Below, one piece after another: positions 35,820 through 45,546 of a DNA stretch of 64,000 nucleotides. The position numbers and the translations under genes are program-made. The number at the start of each line of letters is the position of its first letter. The stretch's first letter is position 1. The notes below the pieces were generated by a model. The model saw only the letters and a program-made list of their open reading frames with translations, was not told where the DNA came from and did not search any database. Source of the DNA: CBDFKQ01 sp965248855 (GTDB taxonomy: Bacteria; Bacteroidota; Bacteroidia; Cytophagales; 172606-1); the NCBI GenBank assembly GCA_965248855.1, contig CBDFKQ010000026.1:62001-126000 (forward strand). Reading direction: 5' to 3'.

Positions 35820-36959
35820 ATGAGAATATTTTTTATTGCATTTTTTTTAGTCCTTCAATACCCTATTTTTTCTCAAACAAAAACAAACTCTTTATACCCC
35901 TTTCAGGACGATAATTCGCTTTATGGTTTTAAAAATAGAAAAGGTAAATTACTTATTCCGGCTTCATTTCAAGTTGTTGGAGAGTTTATGAATAAATTTG
36001 GAATAGTTAAACAAGAGAACAAATGGGGTGTTATAAATGAAAAAGGCGACTTTGTTATACCAAATGAATATGATACAATAAGTTTTTCTTCAAACAACAA
36101 TCTGTTTCTCATCGGCAAAATTAACATTCCGCCTGATTTTATGTCCATACATTTTAAAACAGAAATGTTTTTTGGCTTAGCGAGTGCCTCCGGAAAAACT
36201 ATCATTCCTGTTCAGCTCGAAAAAATAACTCAAATAAGTAAAGATACTTTTAATTTAAAAAATTACGAACAATGGATTTTAAGAGGTTTCTCTCCGGATA
36301 CTTCCATTTTTATAAAATCAAATACCGGCTTTATTGATAAAGAAGTTGAAGAAATAGAAATTGATAGCGTTCCTCTTCAATGGGATTGGCGCATACCTGT
36401 AAAGCCAAGGCGAACTTGGGGTTTTTTAGATTCTGCCGGTTTAATGCGGATCAGCAATCAATATGAAAATGTGAAAAGTTTTAGTGAAAACTTAGCCGCC
36501 ATTAAATTTCAGGGTAAATGGGGTTTTATTGATAAATATGAAAATATTATAATTCAACCCAATTATGATTTTGTAAGCAGGTTTGAAAATGGAATAAGCA
36601 TTGCAGAAAAAAAATCCAAATTCGGTTTATTAAACAAATTCGGAAAAGAGATTACTCCTTTTGTATTTAACGAAATAATTGCCGGCCCTTCCGGTTTATA
36701 TATCACTAAAAAAAATAATCGTGAAGGAATTATAAATAAAGAAGGAAAAGAAATACTGGCACCACGCTTTGAAAAGGTTTTTCCTCAGGAAGATCAAAAG
36801 ATTATTGTTTTAAGATCAGGAAAAAAGGGTTTAATGAACGAGATCGGATCAATTATTTATCCGATTGAGTATGATGATATTATTTACCTGCCTCTTGAAA
36901 AGAAATATCTTCTATTAAAAAAAAGCAGTAATTCGATTTTTGTTATAAAAAAGAACTAA
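35820..36959 (+). CDS. WG-repeat exported protein
   Basis: 379 residues with a signal peptide (cleaved near IFSQ). It is built of WG beta-repeats: KFGIVKQENKWGVINEKGDF, KFQGKWGFIDKYENIIIQ, KKSKFGLLNKFGKEI and KKNNREGIINKEGKEI. WG-repeat proteins are widespread in Bacteroidota and probably mediate binding; no enzyme activity is known. It stands alone. Confidence 0.85.
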   Translation: MRIFFIAFFLVLQYPIFSQTKTNSLYPFQDDNSLYGFKNRKGKLLIPASFQVVGEFMNKFGIVKQENKWGVINEKGDFVIPNEYDTISFSSNNNLFLIGKINIPPDFMSIHFKTEMFFGLASASGKTIIPVQLEKITQISKDTFNLKNYEQWILRGFSPDTSIFIKSNTGFIDKEVEEIEIDSVPLQWDWRIPVKPRRTWGFLDSAGLMRISNQYENVKSFSENLAAIKFQGKWGFIDKYENIIIQPNYDFVSRFENGISIAEKKSKFGLLNKFGKEITPFVFNEIIAGPSGLYITKKNNREGIINKEGKEILAPRFEKVFPQEDQKIIVLRSGKKGLMNEIGSIIYPIEYDDIIYLPLEKKYLLLKKSSNSIFVIKKN

Positions 36960-37007
36960 TGGAAATGGTTATGCGTTTTTAATTTATATGTTTAAACATT
37001 TAAAATT

Positions 37008-37867
37008 ATGAATAAAGGAATAGTTAAAATATTATCAGCCCAACCTCAAAATGTCGGTGATGGTTTTATTGGTAAAAATGCCTTTCATCCACAAAAATTT
37101 CTTTTGATTTTAGTCCATATTTATTATTAGATCATCATGGCCCTATGGTTGTGAAAAGTTCCGAAAAACAAAAAGGAGTTGACGAACACCCACATAGAGG
37201 TTTTGAAACTGTTACGGTTGTTTATCAAGGCGCATTAGAACATCGTGATTCGGCAGGTAATTCCGGAAAACTATTTCCTGGAGATGTTCAATGGATGACG
37301 GCTGCTTCGGGCATAGTGCATGAAGAAAAGCATGAAAAAGAATTTTCAAAAAACAGTGGTATACTTGAGTTTGTTCAACTATGGGTAAACCTGCCGGCAA
37401 AATATAAAATGATTGCACCGCGATATCAGGAAATCAATGCGGAAAAATTTCCGTCTAAAATATTACAGGAAGGCGTAAAGCTTAGGGTTATGGCAGGTAA
37501 TTTAATGGATTTGAATGGTTCGGCAGAAACCTACAGCAAAGTTATATTGGCAGATTTAGAATTGGAAGAAGGAGCCATTACCACTTTAAATTTTAGTGAA
37601 AATCTTAATATATCTGTTTATGTTTTAAATGGAGAATTAAAATTAAATAATACCAACACCATTAAAGCAGGGCAAATCGCTTTATTGGAACAAATTGGAA
37701 ATGATTTACAAATTTCAGCCAATACAAAAGCTAAAATAATGATTATCGGAGGTGAGATCATCAACGAGCCCTTAGCTACACATGGCCCTTTTGTAATGAA
37801 TACAAGAAAAGAATTAATGGAAGCTTTTGAAGATTTTCAGGCAGGTAAAATGGGCAGATTAAACTAA
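37008..37867 (+). CDS. Pirin family protein, frameshifted
   Basis: The natural start is ATG at 37008 (MNKGIVKILSAQPQNVGDGF...). One base is missing near 37098-37100, so the start frame runs into a stop. With one extra T the text reads KFSFDFSPYLLLDHHGPMVV and joins the main frame (listed start 37145). The main part has the pirin pattern DEHPHRGFETVTVVYQG, WMTAASGIVHEEKH and a C-terminal cupin domain. Pirins are Fe-dependent cupins, some with quercetinase activity. Whether the break is real or a sequencing error is open. Confidence 0.85.
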
Positions 37868-37987
37868 GATATCAATTTATATTAGAATCATTTTGTAATG
37901 AATAGGCATTTAAGTATTAATAATTTATTATAAAAAGAACAAAAAAGATATGAATAAAAGAAAGTTAGAGTTAGAAAGTGTAAGCCT

Positions 37988-38040
37988 GAAATTCCGGCGG
38001 GCGTGCGGTGGGTATGTGCGAGGATAGCTTTCGGAATTTC
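37988..38040. repeat. GC-rich island flanked by a 9-bp inverted repeat
   Basis: GAAATTCCG at 37988-37996 and CGGAATTTC at 38032-38040 enclose a 35-bp GC-rich stretch that stands out in this AT-rich chromosome. It may be a dispersed repeat or a structured RNA. It lies directly before the site where the IS110 element entered. Confidence 0.6.
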
Positions 38041-38118
38041 TTGATTTTTTTGGTTACTTTTTTCATCAAGTATCTAAACATTTGAAATTCTAAATCCCCT
38101 GAAGTAACTTGTCAAGCT

Positions 38119-38273
38119 AGCAGTGCCAAAGCAAAACCGTCTTTTTCAATGGTGTTATACGAACCCGCCATCAAGTTTGGTTATGTTCTTTTAATAGAAA
38201 TCCATTTGGTGGCCAATAAATCAGGACCCCGTTTAAGAGCTTATAGGAATCTGGAAAGAACAAATGCACTGCT
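38119..38273 (+). ncRNA. Candidate IS110 bridge RNA region
   Basis: The long non-coding 5' part of the element can fold. AGCAGTGC (38119-38126) pairs perfectly with GCACTGCT (38266-38273) as a closing stem. Inside it, GCCATCAA (38167-38174) pairs with TTGGTGGC (38206-38213) with one G-U pair. IS110 elements express a structured bridge RNA from the non-coding end beside the transposase. Position and size fit, but the loops that would match donor and target DNA were not identified. Confidence 0.45.
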
Positions 38274-38297
38274 TTTTATACTTTAAATTTTAAAAGC

Positions 38298-39608
38298 ATG
38301 ACACACAAAAAAGCATTTCCCATTATTTCTCCTAATGCTGCCGGGATTGACATTTCCAGTAAAGAGCATTTTGTAGCTGTAAACCCTGATTTATCAGAAC
38401 CTATAAAAGCTTTTGGTGCTTTTACAGAAGATTTGGAAACCCTTGTAGCATGGTTAAAAGAATGCAAGGTAGATACAGTAGCCATGGAAGCCACTGGAAT
38501 TTACTGGGTGAGTCTGTTTCTCATGATTCAGGAAGCAGGGATAGATGTATTGCTAGTTACAGCCAAACATGTAAAAAATGTAAAAGGTAAAAAGACTGAC
38601 ATTAGCGATGCAGAATGGATCAGGCAATTACATAGCTGCGGTTTATTGTCTTCCGGCTTTCAACCCGATGGCTTTACCAGAAAACTAAGAACCTATGTTC
38701 GTCATAGGAAAAATTTAATAGAAATGTCGGCTACTCATGTGCGCATGATGCAGAAAGCTTTTGAACAAATGAATGTAAAACTTCAACATGTCATCGCAGA
38801 CATTACCGGAAAATCAGGTAGAGAAATAATAGAAAGCATTCTAAAAGGCGAACGGGATGTGGAAAAACTAACAGCCTTGTGTGATAACCGCATCCGAAGA
38901 GAAAAGAAAGAATCAATAAAAAAATCGCTGAATGGAATTTGGAAGGAAGAACATCTTTTTGAACTGGAACAAAGTTATAATATGTATAAAACATACTGTG
39001 CAAGCATTATAGATTGCGATAAAAAGATAGAAGAACACTTAAAAACCTTAGTTAATGAAGAAGAATTAGAAGAAAAGAAACAAAATGGAAAGAGGAATAA
39101 AAATGACATAAATTTGGGAAATATCAATCTGGCTACGATAACAAGCGTGGATTTAACGGAGATATTTGGCATTACCGATTCAAATGCGATAGGGATTATT
39201 AGTGAGATTGGACTTGATATGAGTAAGTGGCCCACGGTGAAACATTTTACATCCTGGCTCAACCTAGCCCCCAATAATAAAATTTCAGGGGGAAAAATAT
39301 TAAGCAGCAAAATCCCAAAAAAGAAGAATAGAGCTGGTCAGGTATTTAAATTGGCAGCTTATTCTATTCAAAGAAGTAATAACTGGCTATCACATTTCTA
39401 TAAAAAAATAAAAAGCAAGAAAGGAACACCAAAAGCAATAGTAGCAACAGCAAGAAAAATAGCAGTAATCTTTTATAAGATGTTGAAAGATAAAGTTAAA
39501 TTTGAACCAATGCGAAATGAAGTATATGAAAAACAGTTTAAAGAAAAGCAAATTAACAGATTGAACAAGCAAGCAAAGGCACTTGGCTTACAGCTAGTTA
39601 GAGTCTAG
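38298..39608 (+). CDS. IS110-family transposase
   Basis: 436 residues. The N-terminal DEDD (RuvC-like) domain has AAGIDISSKEHFVAV, VAMEATGIYWVSLF and KTDISDAEWIRQL. The C-terminal Transposase_20 domain has ITDSNAIGIISEIG, FTSWLNLAPNNKISGGK and a conserved Ser region. It is longer than typical members (about 330-400), with an extra charged stretch around 240-280 (EEELEEKKQNGKRNKND). It catalyses RNA-guided recombination in this family. The frame looks intact. Confidence 0.93.
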   Translation: MTHKKAFPIISPNAAGIDISSKEHFVAVNPDLSEPIKAFGAFTEDLETLVAWLKECKVDTVAMEATGIYWVSLFLMIQEAGIDVLLVTAKHVKNVKGKKTDISDAEWIRQLHSCGLLSSGFQPDGFTRKLRTYVRHRKNLIEMSATHVRMMQKAFEQMNVKLQHVIADITGKSGREIIESILKGERDVEKLTALCDNRIRREKKESIKKSLNGIWKEEHLFELEQSYNMYKTYCASIIDCDKKIEEHLKTLVNEEELEEKKQNGKRNKNDINLGNINLATITSVDLTEIFGITDSNAIGIISEIGLDMSKWPTVKHFTSWLNLAPNNKISGGKILSSKIPKKKNRAGQVFKLAAYSIQRSNNWLSHFYKKIKSKKGTPKAIVATARKIAVIFYKMLKDKVKFEPMRNEVYEKQFKEKQINRLNKQAKALGLQLVRV

Positions 39609-39771
39609 TTACTTAAGAGGAAAAAAGTGACAAACCACAAGAGCGAAAATTTTGTTTTTGTGGGGCAAACGGCAAATTATCAATATAAATTAAGTGCCTA
39701 TATTAATTTTGAATTGTAATTTGCCAGTTCATTGCTTTTAAAAAATATATGATAACTACCATATGGAAAAT

Positions 39772-41499
39772 TTAATTTCTTTCAATAATTATATTTTCCA
39801 TAACAAGCATATCCATTTTTGTTCTTAAAAAACAATCAAGTGCTTGCTGCGGAGTGTTGACTATTGGTTCGTTTTCATTGAAAGAAGTATTAACCAATAC
39901 AGGCACTCCGCTTTTTTTTCCAAAAGTTTCAATCAATCCATAATATTTTGGTTCTACAAGCTTATCAACACTTTGTAACCTGCCGGTTCCATCAACATGA
40001 GTAACTGCAGGAATTAATTCTCTTTTCTCTTGCCTGATCACAAATACTTTTTCCATAAAAGGAACATTATCCGTTTGTTCGAAGAAATCTGAAACTGCTT
40101 CTTTTAATATAGAGGGCGCAAAAGGCCGAAAACTTTCCCTTCTTTTAATTTTTAAATTTAAAATTTCTTTTACATCATTTCGTCTTGGATCTGCTAAAAT
40201 GGATCGATGGCCTAAAGCCCTTGGTCCAAATTCTGCTCTTCCCTGAAACCAACCTACCACACCTCCACCAATTAAACAATCAGTTACTTTATCAAAAAGT
40301 AAATCGTTATCTAATTTGGTATAATTAATATTTTTTTCTTTCAATAATATTTCAATCTCTTCATTGGTAAACTTACTTCCCGTAAAAGGATTAAACATGG
40401 GTTTTATCCTTGGCTGATCTAATAGTTGATTGTATAAATAAAGTCCGGATCCTATTGAAGTGCCTGCATCATGCCCCGCAGGAGGTATATAAATATTTTT
40501 AAAAGGAGTGTTTAATTTTAATTTTCCATTTGCAACAGAATTTTGAGCCACACCGCCTGCGATACAAATATTCTCTATTCCTGTTCTTTTATGTAAATGA
40601 TTTAAAATGTGAAATATTAATTCTTCACAAATTCGTTGAACAGAAGCTGCTAAATCTTTATGATAATCCGATAAAGGTTCATCTTTTTGACGTGGTTGAC
40701 CAAATTTTTCGACAAGATAAGGTGAGAAAAGTTCGTCAATTTCAGGAATACCATCTTCCCATGTCATTTTCACCCCTTTTTTAGGATGCAAAAAATATTT
40801 TTTATTTATTTCAAATAAACCGTCTTCTTTAAAAATAAGTACATCCCTGAGTTTATCAACTAAAGTTGCTTTTCCATAAGGGGCTAAGCCCATTACTTTA
40901 TATTCATCTCCGTAATGCGGGAAACCTAAAAATTGAGTAAATGCTGTATAAAATACCCCTGCAGAGTGTGGGTATTGAACACTATCCAACACTTCAATTT
41001 TATTTCCTTTTCCAATGGCAATCATTGTTGAACTGAAATCGCCAAAGCCATCTATAGAAAGAATAGCGGATTCTTCAAATGGAGAAGCGAAAAATGCACT
41101 TGCCAAATGACTTCTGTGATGTTCAATATTATGAATTTGCGCCTTAAAGTTGTTTTCGTCCAAATTAAATGCTTTTAAAAATTCATCTCTTACCGACGAA
41201 ACTTTTTTTCGGTTGCTCAAACGGTCTGTTAAAGTTTTTAAACTTATCCCGTTTTTAAGAACATGAAATATTTTTTGATTAAAATTAGCTTTTGGGTCTC
41301 TGGATAAAGTTACATGATCAACTTGTTCAATAGAAATTCCGGCCTCTTTTAAACAAAATTTTATTGCTTCTGATGGAAATCCTGCCCAATGTTTAATTCT
41401 TCTAAAACGCTCTTCTTCCGATGCAACAATTAATTCCCCATCTTTAAAAATACAAGCTGCTGAATCTCCGTGGTAGGCATTTAATCCTAATATATACAT
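39772..41499 (-). CDS. NodU/CmcH-type carbamoyltransferase
   Basis: 575 residues. The N-terminal actin-like domain begins MYILGLNAYHGDSAACIFKDG and contains EEERFRRIKH, HHRSHLASAFFASPF, LSIDGFGDFSS and a metal/ATP site GGVAQNS. The C-terminal YrdC-like part has GWFQGRAEFGPRALGHRSILADPR. The family moves a carbamoyl group from carbamoyl phosphate to a hydroxyl of a sugar or natural product. It is the last gene of a minus-strand run with RNase R and a polyprenyl synthase (21-bp gap). The acceptor is unknown. Confidence 0.9.
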   Translation of the reverse strand: MYILGLNAYHGDSAACIFKDGELIVASEEERFRRIKHWAGFPSEAIKFCLKEAGISIEQVDHVTLSRDPKANFNQKIFHVLKNGISLKTLTDRLSNRKKVSSVRDEFLKAFNLDENNFKAQIHNIEHHRSHLASAFFASPFEESAILSIDGFGDFSSTMIAIGKGNKIEVLDSVQYPHSAGVFYTAFTQFLGFPHYGDEYKVMGLAPYGKATLVDKLRDVLIFKEDGLFEINKKYFLHPKKGVKMTWEDGIPEIDELFSPYLVEKFGQPRQKDEPLSDYHKDLAASVQRICEELIFHILNHLHKRTGIENICIAGGVAQNSVANGKLKLNTPFKNIYIPPAGHDAGTSIGSGLYLYNQLLDQPRIKPMFNPFTGSKFTNEEIEILLKEKNINYTKLDNDLLFDKVTDCLIGGGVVGWFQGRAEFGPRALGHRSILADPRRNDVKEILNLKIKRRESFRPFAPSILKEAVSDFFEQTDNVPFMEKVFVIRQEKRELIPAVTHVDGTGRLQSVDKLVEPKYYGLIETFGKKSGVPVLVNTSFNENEPIVNTPQQALDCFLRTKMDMLVMENIIIERN

Positions 41500-41520
41500 T
41501 CTTTTAAATCTTAAAGTGGT

Positions 41521-42513
41521 TTAGCTGTCTCTGCCAATTAATTTTTCAATAAAACTTTTAAGGTATTTTTTCTTATTTGTATCAGCATTTAATTCGTCTA
41601 AACAATGATAAGCTTTATTAAAATACTCATTAATTTTATTTCCGGTTATGGATTTTATATTTAATTGCTCATAAATAATAGTGATGGCACTTACTTTTTC
41701 ATCGTTATCAAAATTTTTAATTGATAACCAATGATTTAAATTTTTTAATTCTTCAGGATTTGCTTTTTCTATGGCTTGAATAAGAAGAAAAGTTTTTTTA
41801 TTTGCGATGATGTCGCCGCCAATTTGTTTCCCTGTTTTATTTTTTTCTCCAAATACATCAAGCAAATCATCTTTCAATTGAAAACCTATTCCAATGTTTT
41901 CGCCTAAGTGTTGTAAAAGATCAAGTTCTTTTTGTTCTGCATTACCAATAATACCTCCTAATTTTAAACTAAAACCTAAAAGCACAGCGGTTTTTTGCCT
42001 TATCATTTCAAGGTATTCTTTTTCACTTACCAATTCTCTTTTCTCAAAATTCATATCCGTTTGCTGACCTTCGCAAACTTCGGCTGCACATTTGTTAAAA
42101 GCAATTAAAACTTTACGTAATTGATTTGAAGGAAGGTTTAAAAATAATTCATAAGCTTGCACAAGCATCACATCACCGGATAAAATAGCGATATTATTAT
42201 TCCATTTTTCATGAACGGTTGGCATACCTCTGCGTAAAGGGGCATTATCCATAATATCATCATGCATGAGAGTGAAATTGTGAAAAACTTCAACAGCAAT
42301 GGCAGGTTTTAAATCATTAAGATAAGTATCCGAAAATAAATAATTTCCTAAAATAACAAGTAAAGGCCTAAGTCTTTTGCCGTTTAAGGCCATTAAATAT
42401 CGAATGGGTTCGTAAAGCTCATTGGGTTGATCCCCATATTGGAGTAATGAAATTTCTTTATTGAGTTGCGTAATGATAGACTCAACATCAAATAAAGCTT
42501 TTGTAGAATTCAA
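41521..42513 (-). CDS. Polyprenyl diphosphate synthase
   Basis: 330 residues. A trans-isoprenyl transferase with the first Asp-rich motif HDDIMDNAPLRRG, the second KDDLLDVFG, and GKRLRPLLVILGNYLF near the N-terminus. It condenses isopentenyl diphosphate units to geranylgeranyl- or longer chains for menaquinone, carotenoids or other isoprenoids. Chain length is not clear. It sits between rnr (26-bp gap) and the carbamoyltransferase. Confidence 0.9.
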   Translation of the reverse strand: MNSTKALFDVESIITQLNKEISLLQYGDQPNELYEPIRYLMALNGKRLRPLLVILGNYLFSDTYLNDLKPAIAVEVFHNFTLMHDDIMDNAPLRRGMPTVHEKWNNNIAILSGDVMLVQAYELFLNLPSNQLRKVLIAFNKCAAEVCEGQQTDMNFEKRELVSEKEYLEMIRQKTAVLLGFSLKLGGIIGNAEQKELDLLQHLGENIGIGFQLKDDLLDVFGEKNKTGKQIGGDIIANKKTFLLIQAIEKANPEELKNLNHWLSIKNFDNDEKVSAITIIYEQLNIKSITGNKINEYFNKAYHCLDELNADTNKKKYLKSFIEKLIGRDS

Positions 42514-42539
42514 AATAAAATATTTTTTTTATGCTATTT

Positions 42540-44822
42540 TTATAAATCAAAACCATATTCTTCTTTAAAACCTCGTTTTAAATTTTCAATCTTTTCAGAT
42601 GAAGAATCAACTCCTTTAATTTTTTGATTTTTAGGAAGATTTTTTACAAAAATTAAATCTATATTCCTTTTTTCCAAATTGGTTGCCTTAACTTTTACAA
42701 AAACTTTCTCACCGAAGCTTATAATATTTCCGGTATGCTTTCCAACTATTCTATAATTTTTAGGATCGTGTTCGTAAAAGTCATCTCCAATGTCGGCCAT
42801 TCTTACAAGTCCTTCACAATGATTTTCTACCAACTCTACATATACACCAAATTCTGTAACTCCTGTTACTACACCTTCAAACACACCGGTGCCATTCAAA
42901 TGCATTAACTCCACTTGTTTATATTTTATAGAGGCTCGTTCAGCATCAGCGGCATTTTTCTCTCTTTCGGATGAATGTTTACATTTTTCTTCGAAGGTTG
43001 CTGCTGAAGCAGATTCACCATTATTTAAATATATTTGCAATAATCGATGTGCCATCATATCCGGATATCGTCGAATAGGAGAAGTAAAGTGCGAATAATG
43101 ACTAAATGCCAGCCCAAAGTGGCCTATAGCTTCTGTACTGTATCGTGCCTTTGCCATAGTACGAATTGCCAGATTTTGTAACGCATTTCCTTCCGGCTTA
43201 TCTACCGCCTGCTCCATCATTTCATTTAATGATTGAGAAATTTTATTGCCTTCAGTTTCAATATTATAACCGAGTTTTTTTACAAATACTGAAAGAGTTT
43301 TTAATTTTTCCTGATCGGGCCTTTCATGAACCCTGTAAACCATTGTAAGTTTATTTTTGCCTTTTTCTTTATTATAGACGAATTCTGCTACTTTCTTATT
43401 AGCCAACAGCATAAACTCTTCAATAAGTTTATGAGTATCTTTTCTCACTTTCAGATACACGCTTAATGGCGTTCCCTTTTCATCCAGTTTAAATTTTACT
43501 TCATCTGTTTCAAAACTAATGGCACCTTTTTTCATGCGCTCATCACGCATTTTTTTTGCCAGATCATTTAAAATTAAAAGTTCTTTTACAAACCCCCCTT
43601 CATTATTATCCATTATTTCTTGTGCCTGTTCGTAACTAAATCTGCGATTGGAATGAATAACTGTACGACCAAACCATTGATTGATTATTTTCGCTTTTTT
43701 ATCGATTTCAAAAACAGCAGAAAAAGTTAATTTATCTTCATTGGGCCTTAAAGAACAAAGTTCGTTTGATAATTTTTCGGGAAGCATGGGGATCGTCCTG
43801 TCTACCAAATAAACCGAAGTAGCTCTTTTATAAGCTTCTTTTTCAAGTTCGGTATCCGGTAAAATATAATGAGTAACATCAGCAATGTGTACTCCAATTT
43901 CGTAATTACCATTAGGTAATTCTTCAAAAGAAAGGGCATCATCAAAATCTTTTGCATCTTCAGGATCGATGGTAAAAGTGGTAATCTTTCTAAAATCCCT
44001 TCTTTTATTAATTTCCGAATCTGTAATAACGGTTGATAAAGTTCCGGCTTCAGATTCCAATTCATCTGTAAATTGAAAAGGCAAACCATATTCAGCCATT
44101 ATAGCATGAATTTCAGTATTATGTTCACCCGCTTTACCTAATACCTGCGTTACAATTCCTTCAGGGTTATCATTCCCTTCCGGATATTTAGAAATTTTTA
44201 CTATTACTTTATCGCCGTCTTTTGCTTTGCCTATCCTGTCTTTAGGAACGAATATATCATAAAACATTTTGCGTGTATCGGGAGTTACAAATGCGTACTT
44301 CGCCAATATTTGAATTTTACCAACGAAAGTATCTTTAGCCCTTTCCAAAATCTCAACAACCTTGCCTTCTAATTTTTTTCCTCTGCCGGTTTCATAAATA
44401 TGCGCTTTAACTTTATCTCCATTAAGTGCGCCCATTAAATCTTCGGAACTGATCCATAAATCATTTTCAACTCCCGGAGCTACTAAAAATGCAAAATTTG
44501 CATTCACAAAATCTATTGTTCCGGTTACGTCGTCCGGTTCGCTGTTTATTTGTAAGCTTCCATCATCTTTTTTAATAATGGTTTCACTGAAAACCAATTC
44601 CTGAACATATTCTTCAAGCTTTATTTTTGATTTTTTGTCTTTAAGTAATAATCTTTTACATAATTCTTTAAAATCAAAAGATTGAGAAGAATGTTGAGTT
44701 AAAAAAGTGACAAGTTGGAATTTTATGCCTTGTGTAGCACTGTTTGCTCTTTTTTTTCGTGTGCGTTGTGAACTATCCTTTCCCCGCTGAGCCTTTACAC
44801 GTATTTGACTTTTTTTTGCCAT
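42540..44822 (-). CDS. rnr: Ribonuclease R
   Basis: 760 residues, a 3'-5' exoribonuclease that degrades structured RNA. The basic N-terminus (KKSQIRVKAQRGKDSSQRTRKK) is followed by cold-shock OB domains. The RNB catalytic domain (about 255-600) has the metal-binding TIDPEDAKDFDDALSFEE and RYPDMMAHRLLQ. The C-terminal S1 domain is at about 635-725 (GTGVFEGVVTGVTEFGVYVEL). It is first in the minus-strand run rnr - polyprenyl synthase - carbamoyltransferase. Confidence 0.95.
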   Translation of the reverse strand: MAKKSQIRVKAQRGKDSSQRTRKKRANSATQGIKFQLVTFLTQHSSQSFDFKELCKRLLLKDKKSKIKLEEYVQELVFSETIIKKDDGSLQINSEPDDVTGTIDFVNANFAFLVAPGVENDLWISSEDLMGALNGDKVKAHIYETGRGKKLEGKVVEILERAKDTFVGKIQILAKYAFVTPDTRKMFYDIFVPKDRIGKAKDGDKVIVKISKYPEGNDNPEGIVTQVLGKAGEHNTEIHAIMAEYGLPFQFTDELESEAGTLSTVITDSEINKRRDFRKITTFTIDPEDAKDFDDALSFEELPNGNYEIGVHIADVTHYILPDTELEKEAYKRATSVYLVDRTIPMLPEKLSNELCSLRPNEDKLTFSAVFEIDKKAKIINQWFGRTVIHSNRRFSYEQAQEIMDNNEGGFVKELLILNDLAKKMRDERMKKGAISFETDEVKFKLDEKGTPLSVYLKVRKDTHKLIEEFMLLANKKVAEFVYNKEKGKNKLTMVYRVHERPDQEKLKTLSVFVKKLGYNIETEGNKISQSLNEMMEQAVDKPEGNALQNLAIRTMAKARYSTEAIGHFGLAFSHYSHFTSPIRRYPDMMAHRLLQIYLNNGESASAATFEEKCKHSSEREKNAADAERASIKYKQVELMHLNGTGVFEGVVTGVTEFGVYVELVENHCEGLVRMADIGDDFYEHDPKNYRIVGKHTGNIISFGEKVFVKVKATNLEKRNIDLIFVKNLPKNQKIKGVDSSSEKIENLKRGFKEEYGFDL

Positions 44823-45546
44823 TGAAATTTTATATTTATTAACTTTATTTTAATAAAGTACACTTATCAGTTAAAATATAAGTTTAATATATTATTAACA
44901 GATATATCCTCGCATTATAAATGTTTATGAAAATTTAAAATACACAGAAAAATGTGATAATTAATTTAAAATAAATTATTTTATTCAAATGTAACTGCTT
45001 TTGAAAGATTATAATAATAATTTACTTTTCCTTAATTAATCCAATCTTCTTATATAAACGCAAATCGAAAAAATATATTAAGTGAATTATAAAAAATTAT
45101 ACTTAACTAAGCAATATTGATAAACTGATAATTAATTTTTTAGTAATACATATCCTATTGTCAACCCTCACAGTAATCCGGCTGACACTTATTTAGTTTC
45201 ACAATGTTGTGGTTTTTCTTATAAAGTTAATATAAATGTGATAGAAGATATATTTATGACGGACAAGAAAACCATTGTAGCACGAACCGCCTACGGTATT
45301 TTGTATATTAATCTAATATTATTTCGAAAGTATTACGAATTATTTAATGGTGGGTGCTTCGGTTATTTGAACGATTTATTGGAGAAACCGTTAATCCTAT
45401 GTATGGTTAAACAGCGATTTTCATTATGTAACTTAGCGAGCTTGAAGAAATATTTATTTACTTGTAATAAATAATAATGAGTGCGGAAAACGAGACAATA
45501 TTGATTTTTGATAAATATTGCAAATTACCAAGCAATTAACACGATC
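44823..45546. other. Long AT-rich intergenic region with repeat copy 5
   Basis: 724 bp between divergent rnr and the Crp-like gene. It contains a partial GATATTGATAAAC-type repeat (45110-45141: AATATTGATAAACTGATAATT). A stop-free stretch from about 45144 to 45474 could encode up to 109 residues (NPADTYLVSQCCGFSYK...), with an ATG only at 45256 or GTG at 45238. It has no recognised domain and odd composition, so I treat it as a possible remnant. Confidence 0.45.

Larger units (their letters stand above)
38071..39620 (+). mobile_element. IS110-family insertion sequence
   Basis: Proposed ends rest on the flanks: GTTACTTTTTT (38053-38063) on the left and AAAAAAGTGAC (39621-39631) on the right form an interrupted palindrome. 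The element of about 1550 bp holds the transposase and a non-coding 5' segment of about 227 bp. Sub-terminal imperfect inverted repeats (13 of 16 matches) are at 38096-38111 and 39605-39620. No target duplication is expected for this family. The ends are inferred, not proven. Confidence 0.65.

Noticed and set aside
45238..45474. 78-residue ORF before the Crp-like gene
   Set aside because: No recognised domain, poor start, Cys/Leu-rich odd composition; kept only as a possible remnant in the intergenic note.
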